A DNA stretch of 40,170 nucleotides from a virus, in the IMG/VR virus record IMGVR_UViG_3300031211_000002, positions 1 through 40,170 of that record; one strand, 5' to 3'. The position numbers were made by a program, and so were the translations under genes. Shown here piece by piece: positions 21,701 to 29,197 of the stretch. A model generated the notes under the pieces. The model saw only the letters and a program-made list of their open reading frames with translations. It searched no databases and had not been told where the DNA came from. Positions within the stretch are counted from its first letter, which is position 1, and every line of letters starts with the position of its first letter.

Positions 21701-23834
21701 GACACGGCTCGCAAGTGATCTCGGCGCGGTTAATCTTATGATGGATACGCTCGGCCACACACTGCAAGAAGCTACTGTTATCGGTGCTGGTACGGCGTCG
21801 GACTTTGCTGCCATGTTTGGCGGTATTCAGGCGATGAACGCAGCAACCACAGCATTTTTCACAGGCTTCTACAGCGAGGCAGAACGATTCGCCACAGCAC
21901 AACGCCAGATCGAAGCACAGTTCTCGGCTTTGGGTGTCACGACGCCACAAACCCGCGACCAGTTCCGCGCGATGGTCGATATTCTGGATTTGACCACGGA
22001 GAGCGGCAGGAGCATGTATGCGTCGCTAGTTTCCCTGTCGAGCGCACTTGATGCCGTCCTGCCCGCCGTATCGAGCTTCACGGCGCAAATTGCGGCGATG
22101 GTGGGAGCAATCAGCACGGAGATCGACACAATCATCGGTGAAGCCACGACTGCAATGCGATCAAATGAGCAGGCGGCGGCGCTGTGGTATCGGACAGCCG
22201 ACACCCTGCGCGGCGTCATCACGGATATGCGCAGCACTGCCGGGGCTTTGATCTCCGGTGCTAAGGCGCGGGAGTTCTCCGAAACGCGGTTTCAGACGCT
22301 TCTTGCGTCGGCTATGGCGGGGGATAGCGGCGCGGCGGCAGGTTTGGGCGCGGCGGCTCGCACGCTGCTGGACAACACCAAGGCCACTGCGACAACAGCG
22401 CTGGAAGTCGCGCGGGCGGAGGCGCGCGTGATCTCGGACTTGCAACTCGCGGGCGGTGTGTCGGATATCGAGGGCGCGCGGCATGACGTGATCGCTGGAC
22501 TGATGGGTCAGCAGGTAGATCTGCTTGAGGGTGTGCGCGATGCAATCAACAGCGGTGATCTGTCTGCCGATGATATTGACGGGCTAAACGCGCAGATGGG
22601 CGCGCTTGAGGGTGCGATCAAAGCCGCCGAAATGATCAATTATGCGTTCTTGCAGGAGCGCCTTTCGGTGTCGGTTGATCTGATTGCGGACGCAGATATC
22701 CCGCAGCCGATCCGCGACCTTCTGGCCAATACTGCCACGGGCATCACCGCGACCATCGACTACATCGTGCGGGCACCTGACCTTACGCCTGATCTGCGGT
22801 GGCTGGCGCTGACTGGTACGAGCAGCCATGTTAGCACGTTGGAACTTATCGCAGATGACAGGCTGACCAATGCGCAGCGCCAGATCGCCCTGCTTGACCT
22901 TGGAGCGGATACTGCGGTCTTGCGCAATGTGGTCATGCGCGCGACCTACGCGACAGACACGACAGCAGCGCAGCGCAGCATTATTGACGCCATCGGCGGC
23001 AGTGTGGACGGTAGAATTACGCTTGGCGGCTCGTTCCAGTTTGACCCGTCAACGGGCTTCCAGACTTGGTATGCGACCACAACGCGCGCAGCAATCACAG
23101 TTCCCATGGCGGGACTGCAATTAAGCCTAAATGCACTGGCGGACCAAATCCGCGCGGACATGGCCGACCGTGCAGCAGCAGCCGCGCGCGCCCAGTATCT
23201 TGCGGGGCTTCAGGCGCAACTCGGAACGGTAGCGGGCACACGTCAGACTGCAATTGACGAGGCCGCAGGCGTAATGGGTCAGATCCGTGATCTTGAAGCG
23301 CGGACTGGCGTGGATATCCGCAACGGGTCCAGCGATGCGGTGATGGGTTTTCACGCAGGGGGTAACGTGAACTATCAGGCGTCTCACGTCAGCTACAGCA
23401 GCGGTTCTGATCTTGCAGGGTTTAATTCCGCGTTCCGAGGCCCGAACGGACTTGAGGCGCAACTGATGGCCCTCGGGCAAATTCCAGCGGCGTACAATCA
23501 GCAGATTAACGGACTGCGCGCCCAGATCGCGGGAATGGGGGCGGTGCCTGCATTCGCTACGGGCGGAACGCACATGGGCGGTTTGCGCATGGTTGGCGAG
23601 AATGGGCCTGAGCTTGAGGTCACAGGGCCGTCCCGCATCTACAGCGCGCCACAGACACGCGCGATGCTTTCGGGCGGTGATAACGCTCGACTTGAAATGC
23701 TTGTCGAAAAACTCACGATGGAGGTTGCACGGATGCGGGACGAAAACACGCAGCTTGCGAAAAACCGAGGCACTGACCTGCGCCGGGTTCGCCTTATCGA
23801 AGAGCGCCGCGCTGCCGCAGAGGAGCTTCTATGA
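18711..23834 (+). CDS. Tail tape measure protein
   Basis: A 1,707-residue protein starting MSQNFADLILGADTTGLLKG at ATG 18711, with AAGGA six bases upstream. The first 400 residues match the TP901-type tape measure core (AETSTLIEGTPQQLKEIEAA, FYQALSAGADG, TTGLRQVLAAVIKP). Hydrophobic Ala/Gly-rich segments occur near residues 420-510 and 760-900, likely membrane-inserting after ejection. Long helical regions follow. The end has FATGGTHMGGLRMVGENGPE and LEVTGPSRIYS, typical of tape measure tails, then a final coiled coil. At about 1.5 angstrom per residue the tail would be roughly 250 nm. No lysozyme or peptidase domain is obvious. Confidence 0.95.
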   Translation: MSQNFADLILGADTTGLLKGKKALEDTTKAGAATEKAVGGTEKGFVRAGRGAGAAAPQVERFSKATSAAQGAAVAATRVLVGLAGAFVSMQAIGASVTMARSFNAAMAETSTLIEGTPQQLKEIEAAAKSMSSEFGGSATAQVKAFYQALSAGADGVAGATTVLDQANKLAVGGVTDVTTGVDALTTAMNAYGPDVLSAAQASDAMFVAMRAGKTTIGELSGSLGQIVPIASSVGVSFDEVTAGIAALTTQGLSTSAATTGLRQVLAAVIKPTKEATDAAAALGIEFDVQAVKANGLSGFLQDVIEKTGGNEAAMAQLFGSVEALGAVLAFAGGAGGTFSNILEDMGNKAGATDEAYIKMSESLNQRWIVVVGQAQNVALSLGNALIAVIVPAFEAAAQIAGFLAGNIDVLGVALTAIAATAIPRAVAALVTYGAGMTAAGVATGTLTAAATAARFALIALGGPIGIVFGLLGAAAGAFLLFGDNAGTAETAAYDAEAGTQALADALDAVTLAEPASSAAVIALANNNVKLADSAYEAATAELAKRRAMLGEAEAVAGGGRSRRGAILGNERLVREATEAQTAAENALATAIRDRKLASEDIAMTLPTVVLETNAVTSSTRTAEDAAKLLSDTLAGSGGSTAGAAKEATKELEAMADEIKQLEFDADPLKKYNAEIAKLDKLVSAGLSDGAYQKAVADLNEEFANSDPLISGIGDAIGDFVAGGMRSFGDLLDSFKNMIKQMIATAIANPIKLALSAALGGGGTAAAAGQIATAPGGGGILGGLSAGVGNFVGTLGGAGGLLGGASSVFSGLMSGGLGGAASAIGSAVTGIGSAATMLGGLGAAIGAVALPVAAVAAVFSFFKSKTKELDAGLRVTIDGMDTLVETFSTIEKKKFWGLSKKVSTSFTAAEASVADPLEAIVAQMQGSVLDAAGSLGVGAEAYEAFAHEVQISTKGLSEEDAQRAVVEALNGIGNAFAALTPDLEQFMREGEEAGDTLTRLASDLGAVNLMMDTLGHTLQEATVIGAGTASDFAAMFGGIQAMNAATTAFFTGFYSEAERFATAQRQIEAQFSALGVTTPQTRDQFRAMVDILDLTTESGRSMYASLVSLSSALDAVLPAVSSFTAQIAAMVGAISTEIDTIIGEATTAMRSNEQAAALWYRTADTLRGVITDMRSTAGALISGAKAREFSETRFQTLLASAMAGDSGAAAGLGAAARTLLDNTKATATTALEVARAEARVISDLQLAGGVSDIEGARHDVIAGLMGQQVDLLEGVRDAINSGDLSADDIDGLNAQMGALEGAIKAAEMINYAFLQERLSVSVDLIADADIPQPIRDLLANTATGITATIDYIVRAPDLTPDLRWLALTGTSSHVSTLELIADDRLTNAQRQIALLDLGADTAVLRNVVMRATYATDTTAAQRSIIDAIGGSVDGRITLGGSFQFDPSTGFQTWYATTTRAAITVPMAGLQLSLNALADQIRADMADRAAAAARAQYLAGLQAQLGTVAGTRQTAIDEAAGVMGQIRDLEARTGVDIRNGSSDAVMGFHAGGNVNYQASHVSYSSGSDLAGFNSAFRGPNGLEAQLMALGQIPAAYNQQINGLRAQIAGMGAVPAFATGGTHMGGLRMVGENGPELEVTGPSRIYSAPQTRAMLSGGDNARLEMLVEKLTMEVARMRDENTQLAKNRGTDLRRVRLIEERRAAAEELL

Positions 23835-24745
23835 CCGCAATTATGGTAATTCCCTTTTCTTTGACGGACGGTAACCTTGTGTCCAGCAACGTGCCCGAAA
23901 CGGACTATCCTGCGTGGGTGGTCGGCACAACATACGCTCAAGGTGATCGGGTTATTTCAACGACAACCCACAAAATCTATGAGAGCGTGTCCGCTGGCAA
24001 CACGGGCAACGATCCAACTTTGTCTGCCAACGTTCCGACATTTTGGTTGGTGGTCGGCAGCACGAACCGATGGCGCGCTTTTGATACATCTCTGGGCCAA
24101 AGCGTCACCAACCCGGATACGATTGAGTACGTTCTGACCACACCTCAGCGGCTCGACAGCGTGGCATTTATTGGACTGGTCGGAACATTTGTTAGGGTGA
24201 TAGTCAAGGACGGATCTTCAACGGTTCGATACGACATGACACAAGACCTGCTCGACGTGGGCGGCATTACAAGCTGGCTGGACTTCTTCTCGTATGACGG
24301 CAGCTATGATCCCGAAATCGTGCTCAACGACATCGGCGCGCTGTCTGGCTTCAGGGTCGAGATCACAATCTCGACAGTCGGAGGCACGGCTCAGGTCGCG
24401 GAGATTGTCGCAGGAAAAGTCGAGTCGCTCGGCACGATCCTATCTGGAACGCGCAGTGGCTTTACAGACTACAGCCGTAAGGAGATTGATGACTTCGGGA
24501 ACATCACCATCGTGAAGCGTCCCACTGCACGACGAGCAGAATGGGAGTTGTCTTTCGAGACGAGGGCAAACCGCCGTATTCAGCGCGCACTTGAAGACGC
24601 TAGAGGCGCTCCCGCTTACTTCTACCCCGGCCCTGAAATGACTGACTTCTACGTTAGCGTGTACGGCGTGGTTGATGACTTCTTTCCTGCGCTTGAGGGC
24701 GGCGGAACAACACAAGCGACCCTTTCAATAACAGGAGCAACCTAA
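23831..24745 (+). CDS. Distal tail protein with carbohydrate-binding-like N-terminal module
   Basis: A 304-residue protein overlapping the tape measure stop (ATGA). Residues about 28-75 (YPAWVVGTTYAQGDRVI, HKIYESVSAGNTGNDP, TFWLVVGSTNRWRAFD) resemble the CBM5/12-like W-x-Y-x-x-G-D modules found in tail proteins and chitinases. The remainder is beta-rich with a conserved-looking FGNITIVKRPTARRAEWEL. It probably sits at the tail tip and touches host surface sugars. It takes the place of the lambda M/L/K/I/J genes, none of which is recognisable here. GGAG precedes the ATG. Confidence 0.7.
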   Translation: MTAIMVIPFSLTDGNLVSSNVPETDYPAWVVGTTYAQGDRVISTTTHKIYESVSAGNTGNDPTLSANVPTFWLVVGSTNRWRAFDTSLGQSVTNPDTIEYVLTTPQRLDSVAFIGLVGTFVRVIVKDGSSTVRYDMTQDLLDVGGITSWLDFFSYDGSYDPEIVLNDIGALSGFRVEITISTVGGTAQVAEIVAGKVESLGTILSGTRSGFTDYSRKEIDDFGNITIVKRPTARRAEWELSFETRANRRIQRALEDARGAPAYFYPGPEMTDFYVSVYGVVDDFFPALEGGGTTQATLSITGAT

Positions 24746-25539
24746 TGCCTCGGCCAGCGACATTTGTATTCCCGAACGATCCGCCTGTTTTGGGCGACCC
24801 AGACTTTGCGGCAGACGCGCAGGGATACCTTGGGGCGTTCCCCGATCTGTTGACCTACGTTGAAGAGATGGCGGACTTTTTGCAGACGGACTTTGCAACC
24901 GAGCTGGCAAACGGTTCGGCGGCATTGCCATCTATGGCCTTTGCAAGCGACCTAAATACTGGTTTCTATCGCGTGGCAGCGGATCAGATCGGTGCATCGA
25001 CGGGTGGGGTGCGCAGGCTGCTTCTTTCTACGACCGCTTTTCAGGTCGATGTGCCTATCACGGGTACGGCTGTTGTGGCCAACAGCACTGACGTTACTGC
25101 GGGCCGCCTACTGACAACAGCCGCAGGACCAGCGCAAGCATTCAGGCGCGGCAACATCGTCGGCACCGTCTCTCAAGCGGCTGGCGTGCCGACAGGGGCA
25201 GTGATCGAGAGAGGCTCAAACGCCAATGGACGTTATACCCGCTGGGCAGACGGGACGCAAATTTGCGTGAAGAGCATTACTGGACAAGGGCCGATTAATA
25301 TAGCTTTTGGCAGTGGGTTTCGTTCTAACGCAATTACGATAGGTTCTTGGGCGGCGGTATTTTCGGAAGTGCCTGTGAGGATGCTATCAACTTCTGAAGC
25401 TACCAACCTTTCGTGTTCAATCGAAGGATCTGGACCGGGAAGCGTCTCAAATGGTGGGTTTGCGCTATTAACGAGGTATGTAACCACATCATCCACAGCT
25501 TTCGTCGTTGACGCTATGGCTGTTGGCCGTTGGTTCTAG
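24745..25539 (+). CDS. Tail fibre / tip protein
   Basis: A 264-residue protein with PDFAADAQGYLGAFPDLLTYVEEMADFLQ split over its helical N-terminal part, then FASDLNTGFYRVAADQIGA, a motif I associate with fibres of marine alphaproteobacterial phages. The C-terminal half contains NANGRYTRWADGTQICVKS, which resembles the receptor-facing end of many tail fibres. It begins inside the previous stop, with AGGAG upstream. Its DNA becomes less GC-rich near 25290-25480, as often in variable fibre tips. Confidence 0.75.
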   Translation: MPRPATFVFPNDPPVLGDPDFAADAQGYLGAFPDLLTYVEEMADFLQTDFATELANGSAALPSMAFASDLNTGFYRVAADQIGASTGGVRRLLLSTTAFQVDVPITGTAVVANSTDVTAGRLLTTAAGPAQAFRRGNIVGTVSQAAGVPTGAVIERGSNANGRYTRWADGTQICVKSITGQGPINIAFGSGFRSNAITIGSWAAVFSEVPVRMLSTSEATNLSCSIEGSGPGSVSNGGFALLTRYVTTSSTAFVVDAMAVGRWF

Positions 25540-25552
25540 AGAGGAACAACAC

Positions 25553-25870
25553 ATGAAAATTACGGTACACCTATCCGCCGCCCTGCCCGGTCAGCCGGAT
25601 ACCACAATGAGCGTGTCGGGCGACGTGGCGACTGTTAGCGGCGTGGCCTACGATCTTTCTGGGGTTCCGGAAGGCGGCTCTGCGGTGCCCGGTGGTGATC
25701 ACCCCTTTGTGGGCACAATCAAGCGCGTCGGCGGGCAGATCGAGGTGTCGGTTCTTTGGTCTTACGATCCGGCCACCGCCTCACCAGATCAGGGCAGCGA
25801 GCATCCTGTTTTTGTAACCACGAGCGGCGCGGTTCCCGACCCCGTGCAGCGTTTGGAGGTGCAGCAATGA
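25553..25870 (+). CDS. Hypothetical tail-region protein (105 aa)
   Basis: A 105-residue acidic protein: MKITVHLSAALPGQPDTTMS, VATVSGVAYDLSGVPEGGSA, then HPFVGTIKRVGGQIEVSVLW. Small proteins with a YDLSxVPEGGxA pattern accompany fibre genes in other phages. The ATG at 25553 has GAGGA seven bases upstream. The stop overlaps the next start. Probably a fibre partner; function is not established. Confidence 0.7.
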   Translation: MKITVHLSAALPGQPDTTMSVSGDVATVSGVAYDLSGVPEGGSAVPGGDHPFVGTIKRVGGQIEVSVLWSYDPATASPDQGSEHPVFVTTSGAVPDPVQRLEVQQ

Positions 25871-26274
25871 CTTTCTCCCTGACCATCACAACGGCGGCGG
25901 AAATCGACGCCCAAGAACAGCGGGCGCGCAGCGATGCCGTCACGGTTGAGCGCGACCGCAGGCTTGCGGCGGGGGCCGTTGTCGCCGTCACAGGCTACGG
26001 CGATATTCCTGTTCAAGGTCGGATACACGACCAAATCAACCTGATCGCACTTGGAGACACGGCACGCGACTTGATTGAGGCCAGCATCTCCGGCGCGATC
26101 ATCCCGTTTCGGGACGGTGACAACGTGATGCACATTCTCACGCCTCAGCAAGTTGCGGAACTAACGCGAAAGGGCAAGGCGGCGGCATCGGCGATCTACG
26201 CAGCGGCATGGGCGATCAAAGACATCGCTGAAATTCCCGCAGACTTTGCAGACGACGCAAACTGGCCTGCCTAA
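25867..26274 (+). CDS. DUF4376-like tail fibre accessory protein
   Basis: A 135-residue protein. Its arrangement is DAVTVERDRRLAAG, GRIHDQINLIALGDTARDLI, NVMHILTPQQVAELTRKGKA and AAWAIKDIAEIPADF. This is the DUF4376 pattern, found as a domain in tail fibre or fibre-assembly proteins. It probably helps fold the fibre encoded two genes upstream. ATGA overlaps the previous stop. Confidence 0.78.
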   Translation: MTFSLTITTAAEIDAQEQRARSDAVTVERDRRLAAGAVVAVTGYGDIPVQGRIHDQINLIALGDTARDLIEASISGAIIPFRDGDNVMHILTPQQVAELTRKGKAAASAIYAAAWAIKDIAEIPADFADDANWPA

Positions 26275-26336
26275 AACCGACACAGAAGGCCATAAGGCCA
26301 TGTAAAGCCCGAATGTAGTACGGCGTAAGGAAAAGT

Positions 26337-26918
26337 ATGAGCGAGGATGATGTGCAAGTGGGTCAAAAAACCATGCGGCAACACTTGGTGGCAGCGGCGC
26401 GGGACATTCTCGTTTTCACTGCGATGTTTGGAGTTGTGGGTTCTGCGGTGGGTGCGTTGCTGGCTCCCTATTGGTTGCCGTTTCGAGACTTGCCGATTGC
26501 AGTGAGTGACTTGGGCAAGACGGTTTCGCAGGTGCAGGCGACACTGACCGAGCTGCAAAGCCCCAAGGTGATAGACGTGGCGGGCATTGGCTTGATTGTC
26601 GGGGAAAATACGGTGCATCGCGGCGACACGCTGACACTGTTCTACATGCTTCGCCGCAACATTACATGCGTCACCAGATACAACCGCAACTTTTTCAACG
26701 TCAACACGGCAACGCAGTTCAACGGCGGGTCATTCATCGCACAGCAGGCACCGGTCACGACTGGCTTTATCCCGTTCAAGATCGAAGTGACCATCCCGAT
26801 GGATATGCCCTACGGCGAATATTCATACATTCCCGTCGCCACGCCGATTGAGTGCGGGATTTACGAGCCAATCGTCATGCACCCGACTGAAACATTCAGC
26901 GTAGTGCCGAAAGGATAA
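26337..26918 (+). CDS. Membrane-anchored protein of unknown function
   Basis: A 193-residue protein. After a charged N-terminus there is one membrane span around residues 24-46 (ILVFTAMFGVVGSAVGALLA), a short coiled segment (DLGKTVSQVQATLTELQ), and a beta-rich outer domain with two cysteines (NITCVTRY and IECGIYEP). The topology would put the outer domain in the periplasm. AAGGA lies six bases before the ATG. It is the first gene of the lysis cassette, so a role in envelope disruption or superinfection exclusion is possible but unproven. Confidence 0.7.
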   Translation: MSEDDVQVGQKTMRQHLVAAARDILVFTAMFGVVGSAVGALLAPYWLPFRDLPIAVSDLGKTVSQVQATLTELQSPKVIDVAGIGLIVGENTVHRGDTLTLFYMLRRNITCVTRYNRNFFNVNTATQFNGGSFIAQQAPVTTGFIPFKIEVTIPMDMPYGEYSYIPVATPIECGIYEPIVMHPTETFSVVPKG

Positions 26919-26922
26919 TCCG

Positions 26923-27693
26923 ATGGACAAGGCAGCATTTTACAAGTCGCTTCGGAGGCGCGAAAGCGGTGTGTTCGGCACACGCCTTTCGCAGTCTCAG
27001 GTGAATGGTATCGAGGGCATCCTGACGGCGTTTGAGCAGGTCGGTGACGGCAGGTCCAGTACGTTGGCTTATGCACTTTCCACGGCTTACCATGAGGTCG
27101 GCGGGCGCATGGTTCCGGTGCGTGAGGGCTTTGCCAGCACCGACGCGGGCGCACGGCGGGCCGTAGAGGCTTTGGCGCGCAAGCGTGGGCCTAACAGCAA
27201 CGTCGCAAAGTATGCCAAGCCACAGCCGCCATACGGCCATGTCTATTACGGGCGCGGCCACGTTCAGTTGACTTGGTTGGACAACTACCGCGACAGCAGC
27301 GCGGATGCGGGCGCGGATCTAGTCAAGACGCCAGACGCCATGCTCGATCCGGCCATTAGCGCCCGCGTGATGATCAAGGGCTTGCTTGATGGCCGCTGGA
27401 ACGGTCGCGGTCACGGCCTGCGGTATTATCTGGACAAAGGCGATCTGGAAGGCGCGCGGCGCACGGTCAACATCACTGATAAATGGGCGGTTATTGCAGG
27501 CTACTACCGCGCGTTTCTGGCTGCAATTGAGGCAGGCGGTGGCGTGAGCGCAAAGCGTCCCGATCCGGTCCCGCCGATCATGCCCGCACCCGCTGACACA
27601 GACGCTCCGTTTACTGAGCAAACATCACCGCAGCGCCCTTGGTGGGTCGCTCTGCAAACCCTTTTCTCTGCAATCTTTGGAGGCAACAAATGA
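26923..27693 (+). CDS. Endolysin, glycoside hydrolase family 19-like
   Basis: A 256-residue lysis enzyme. The GH19-type features are AYALSTAYHEVGGRM with the catalytic-type His57-Glu58, HVYYGRGHVQLTWLDNY at residues 106-122, and DPAISARVMIKGLLDGRW. It should cut peptidoglycan glycan strands. There is no N-terminal signal peptide, so it depends on a holin. The C-terminus carries a Pro-rich linker and a hydrophobic WWVALQTLFSAIFGGNK tail that may associate with membrane. AAAGGA precedes the ATG and its stop overlaps the holin-like gene. Confidence 0.88.
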   Translation: MDKAAFYKSLRRRESGVFGTRLSQSQVNGIEGILTAFEQVGDGRSSTLAYALSTAYHEVGGRMVPVREGFASTDAGARRAVEALARKRGPNSNVAKYAKPQPPYGHVYYGRGHVQLTWLDNYRDSSADAGADLVKTPDAMLDPAISARVMIKGLLDGRWNGRGHGLRYYLDKGDLEGARRTVNITDKWAVIAGYYRAFLAAIEAGGGVSAKRPDPVPPIMPAPADTDAPFTEQTSPQRPWWVALQTLFSAIFGGNK

Positions 27694-27878
27694 AAAACGA
27701 TATCAACCCGCCCGCCGTGTCGAAAATCAACTGGACCGCGCTTGTGATGGCTCTGATCGGTGTTGGTGCAGCGCTGGGGGTTATCCCCGAAGAACTGAAA
27801 GAGCCTGTGACCGAAGCAGCGCTGATTATCGGCCCGATGTTGGTTGCCACGTTCCGCACATGGTTCACGAAGCCATGA
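27690..27878 (+). CDS. Holin candidate
   Basis: A 62-residue protein with two hydrophobic segments, NWTALVMALIGVGAALGVIP and AALIIGPMLVATFRTWF, separated by an acidic turn. It lies between endolysin and spanin genes and overlaps both neighbours by 4 bp. Size and topology fit a small holin that opens the inner membrane for the endolysin. GGAGG lies just before the ATG. The family is not certain. Confidence 0.7.
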   Translation: MKNDINPPAVSKINWTALVMALIGVGAALGVIPEELKEPVTEAALIIGPMLVATFRTWFTKP

Positions 27879-27973
27879 GGCTCGGACCCACAGGCGTGGG
27901 CGTTGTCGTGACCATTTTCTGGGGCGCGGTGCTTCTGGTGATCTCCCTTGGCGCGTGGAAACTGCTGATATGA
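27875..27973 (+). CDS. Tiny membrane protein in the lysis cassette (32 aa)
   Basis: A 32-residue frame, MRLGPTGVGVVVTIFWGAVL plus a short hydrophobic rest ending GAWKLLI. It is one membrane span. ATGA overlaps on both sides make it part of the translated lysis string. It could be a second holin component or an antiholin; its size alone cannot decide. Confidence 0.6.
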   Translation: MRLGPTGVGVVVTIFWGAVLLVISLGAWKLLI

Positions 27974-28176
27974 TCCGACTTGTCTTCATAGCCGCGCTTA
28001 TGGCAGGCATTGCCGCCGCAAGCGTGTGGCTGTATTCGCGCGGGGGTGACAACGCCCGCACCGATCAACTCGAAAGGACACTGCAAGATGCTGACACGTT
28101 CAACGAAGGCGATGGCACTGGCCCTGAGTGCAGTGGCCTTGACCGGATGCTGGCCCGATGCGGAATCGCCAACTAA
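27970..28176 (+). CDS. Inner-membrane spanin candidate (Rz-like)
   Basis: A 68-residue protein with an N-terminal membrane anchor (MIRLVFIAALMAGIAAASVW) and a short charged periplasmic helix (DNARTDQLERTLQDADTFNE). This is the plan of an i-spanin, though the periplasmic part is short compared with Rz proteins. The lipoprotein gene embedded in its 3' end in another frame strongly supports the call. It should bridge to the outer-membrane partner and fuse membranes at lysis. Confidence 0.68.
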   Translation: MIRLVFIAALMAGIAAASVWLYSRGGDNARTDQLERTLQDADTFNEGDGTGPECSGLDRMLARCGIAN

Positions 28177-28321
28177 GGGCGTTCCCTGCGTCGTACTTAA
28201 ACCAAAGACCGACGCGCTGCGGGCGGGCATCATTGCCAACCCTGACACAGCCGAAGCCGTGGCAACCCCGGCGGCTGACATTGTGCTAGGCACCGAAGCC
28301 GTCTGCGGAAAAACACAATAG
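28088..28321 (+). CDS. Outer-membrane spanin lipoprotein candidate (Rz1-like)
   Basis: A 77-residue protein whose first 89 bases lie inside the Rz-like gene in another frame. It has a lipoprotein signal with lipobox LTGC and the acylated Cys at residue 21. The mature part is about 57 residues with two further cysteines. The overlap and order copy the Rz/Rz1 plan. It is not notably proline-rich, unlike lambda Rz1. GAAAGGA lies upstream of ATG 28088. Confidence 0.7.
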   Translation: MLTRSTKAMALALSAVALTGCWPDAESPTKGVPCVVLKPKTDALRAGIIANPDTAEAVATPAADIVLGTEAVCGKTQ

Positions 28322-28351
28322 CCCATTGGGCAACCATTAAAGGAAATCGTT

Positions 28352-28714
28352 ATGGCTTATTTAAACTCCGAAGCACTCGACCAAGGACTTGATTGGATCG
28401 ACACCAACGGCACCCGCCTCGATGTTTGCTCTCAAGAGCCTGCAACCTACGCTGAGGCGACCAGCACCTATACGCTGATCACTGCGACCGTCAACACAGG
28501 CTCCACGGTGAACAGCGCCACGGGCCGCAAGGTCACTGTGCCCGCAGTCTCAGCGGCCACCGCCACAGCGACAGGCACAGGCACGCACTGGGCCTTGACA
28601 GACGGCACGGGTGTTCTGGTGGCCACTGGCGCTCTTTCAGCGTCTCAGGCGGTGACGTCAGGCAGTGATTACGACCTTGCCGCTTTCGATATCAACTTCC
28701 CCGCCGCGACATAA
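28352..28714 (+). CDS. Conserved structural-type hypothetical protein
   Basis: A 120-residue protein starting MAYLNSEALDQGLDWIDTNG. The body is Thr/Ala/Val-rich beta repeats (TATVNTGSTVNSATGRKVTV, TATGTGTHWALTDGTGVLVA). It resembles small virion or decoration proteins found beside fibre genes. AAAGGAAA precedes the ATG. It opens the second adhesion block, beyond the lysis genes. Function not assigned. Confidence 0.65.
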   Translation: MAYLNSEALDQGLDWIDTNGTRLDVCSQEPATYAEATSTYTLITATVNTGSTVNSATGRKVTVPAVSAATATATGTGTHWALTDGTGVLVATGALSASQAVTSGSDYDLAAFDINFPAAT

Positions 28715-28747
28715 GCCCGCCGTAAATATCTGCGCAAAGGACGTATC

Positions 28748-29197
28748 ATGCCAAGAGCACTTACCATCGAAATCGTCACGGATAAGCCTGTAACGCAGAC
28801 CATCTCCGTTCGTCGCGCAGAGACCTTGCGGATCACGCTGTCTCAAGAGGTCGCATCAGTTGCGCTGACTATCAGCCCAACGGCTGGGGGCGAACCAATT
28901 GTAGAGATCCCCGGCACGGCTGGGTTGATCATAATTTCGCCGTCTCTTGTTTCCAGTCTGACGGAGGGGCAGTCGTTTCAGATGAACATCTGGAACACGA
29001 CCAACCCGGCCGATCCGTTGCAGTTGGTCAATGGGACGTTCAAAACCGAAAACACGATCCAGCCCGGTTTTGTTGAGTATGCGAGCCAGTATCTCAGTTC
29101 CGGCGTAACGATCGTGCACCTGACCCAAGCTGAATATGATGAGATTGTCGAGTTTCCGGCTGATACAATCTACATCATCACGGAGGCAGCGGCATGA
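28748..29197 (+). CDS. Baseplate/fibre-linker-like protein
   Basis: A 149-residue beta-rich protein: VTQTISVRRAETLRITLSQE, VASVALTISPTAGGEPIVEI, FQMNIWNTTNPADPLQLVNG. The layout recalls N-terminal adapter domains of phage baseplate upper proteins that hold a receptor-binding protein. It sits directly before the tailspike and its stop overlaps that gene's start, so the two likely form one assembly. The match is by pattern, not a firm family. Confidence 0.6.
   Translation: MPRALTIEIVTDKPVTQTISVRRAETLRITLSQEVASVALTISPTAGGEPIVEIPGTAGLIIISPSLVSSLTEGQSFQMNIWNTTNPADPLQLVNGTFKTENTIQPGFVEYASQYLSSGVTIVHLTQAEYDEIVEFPADTIYIITEAAA

Noticed and set aside
20210-21814. Two antisense frames of about 265 codons each within the tape measure gene
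   Set aside because: They are Ala/Ser/Pro-rich mirrors of a low-complexity tape measure region and have no ribosome site.
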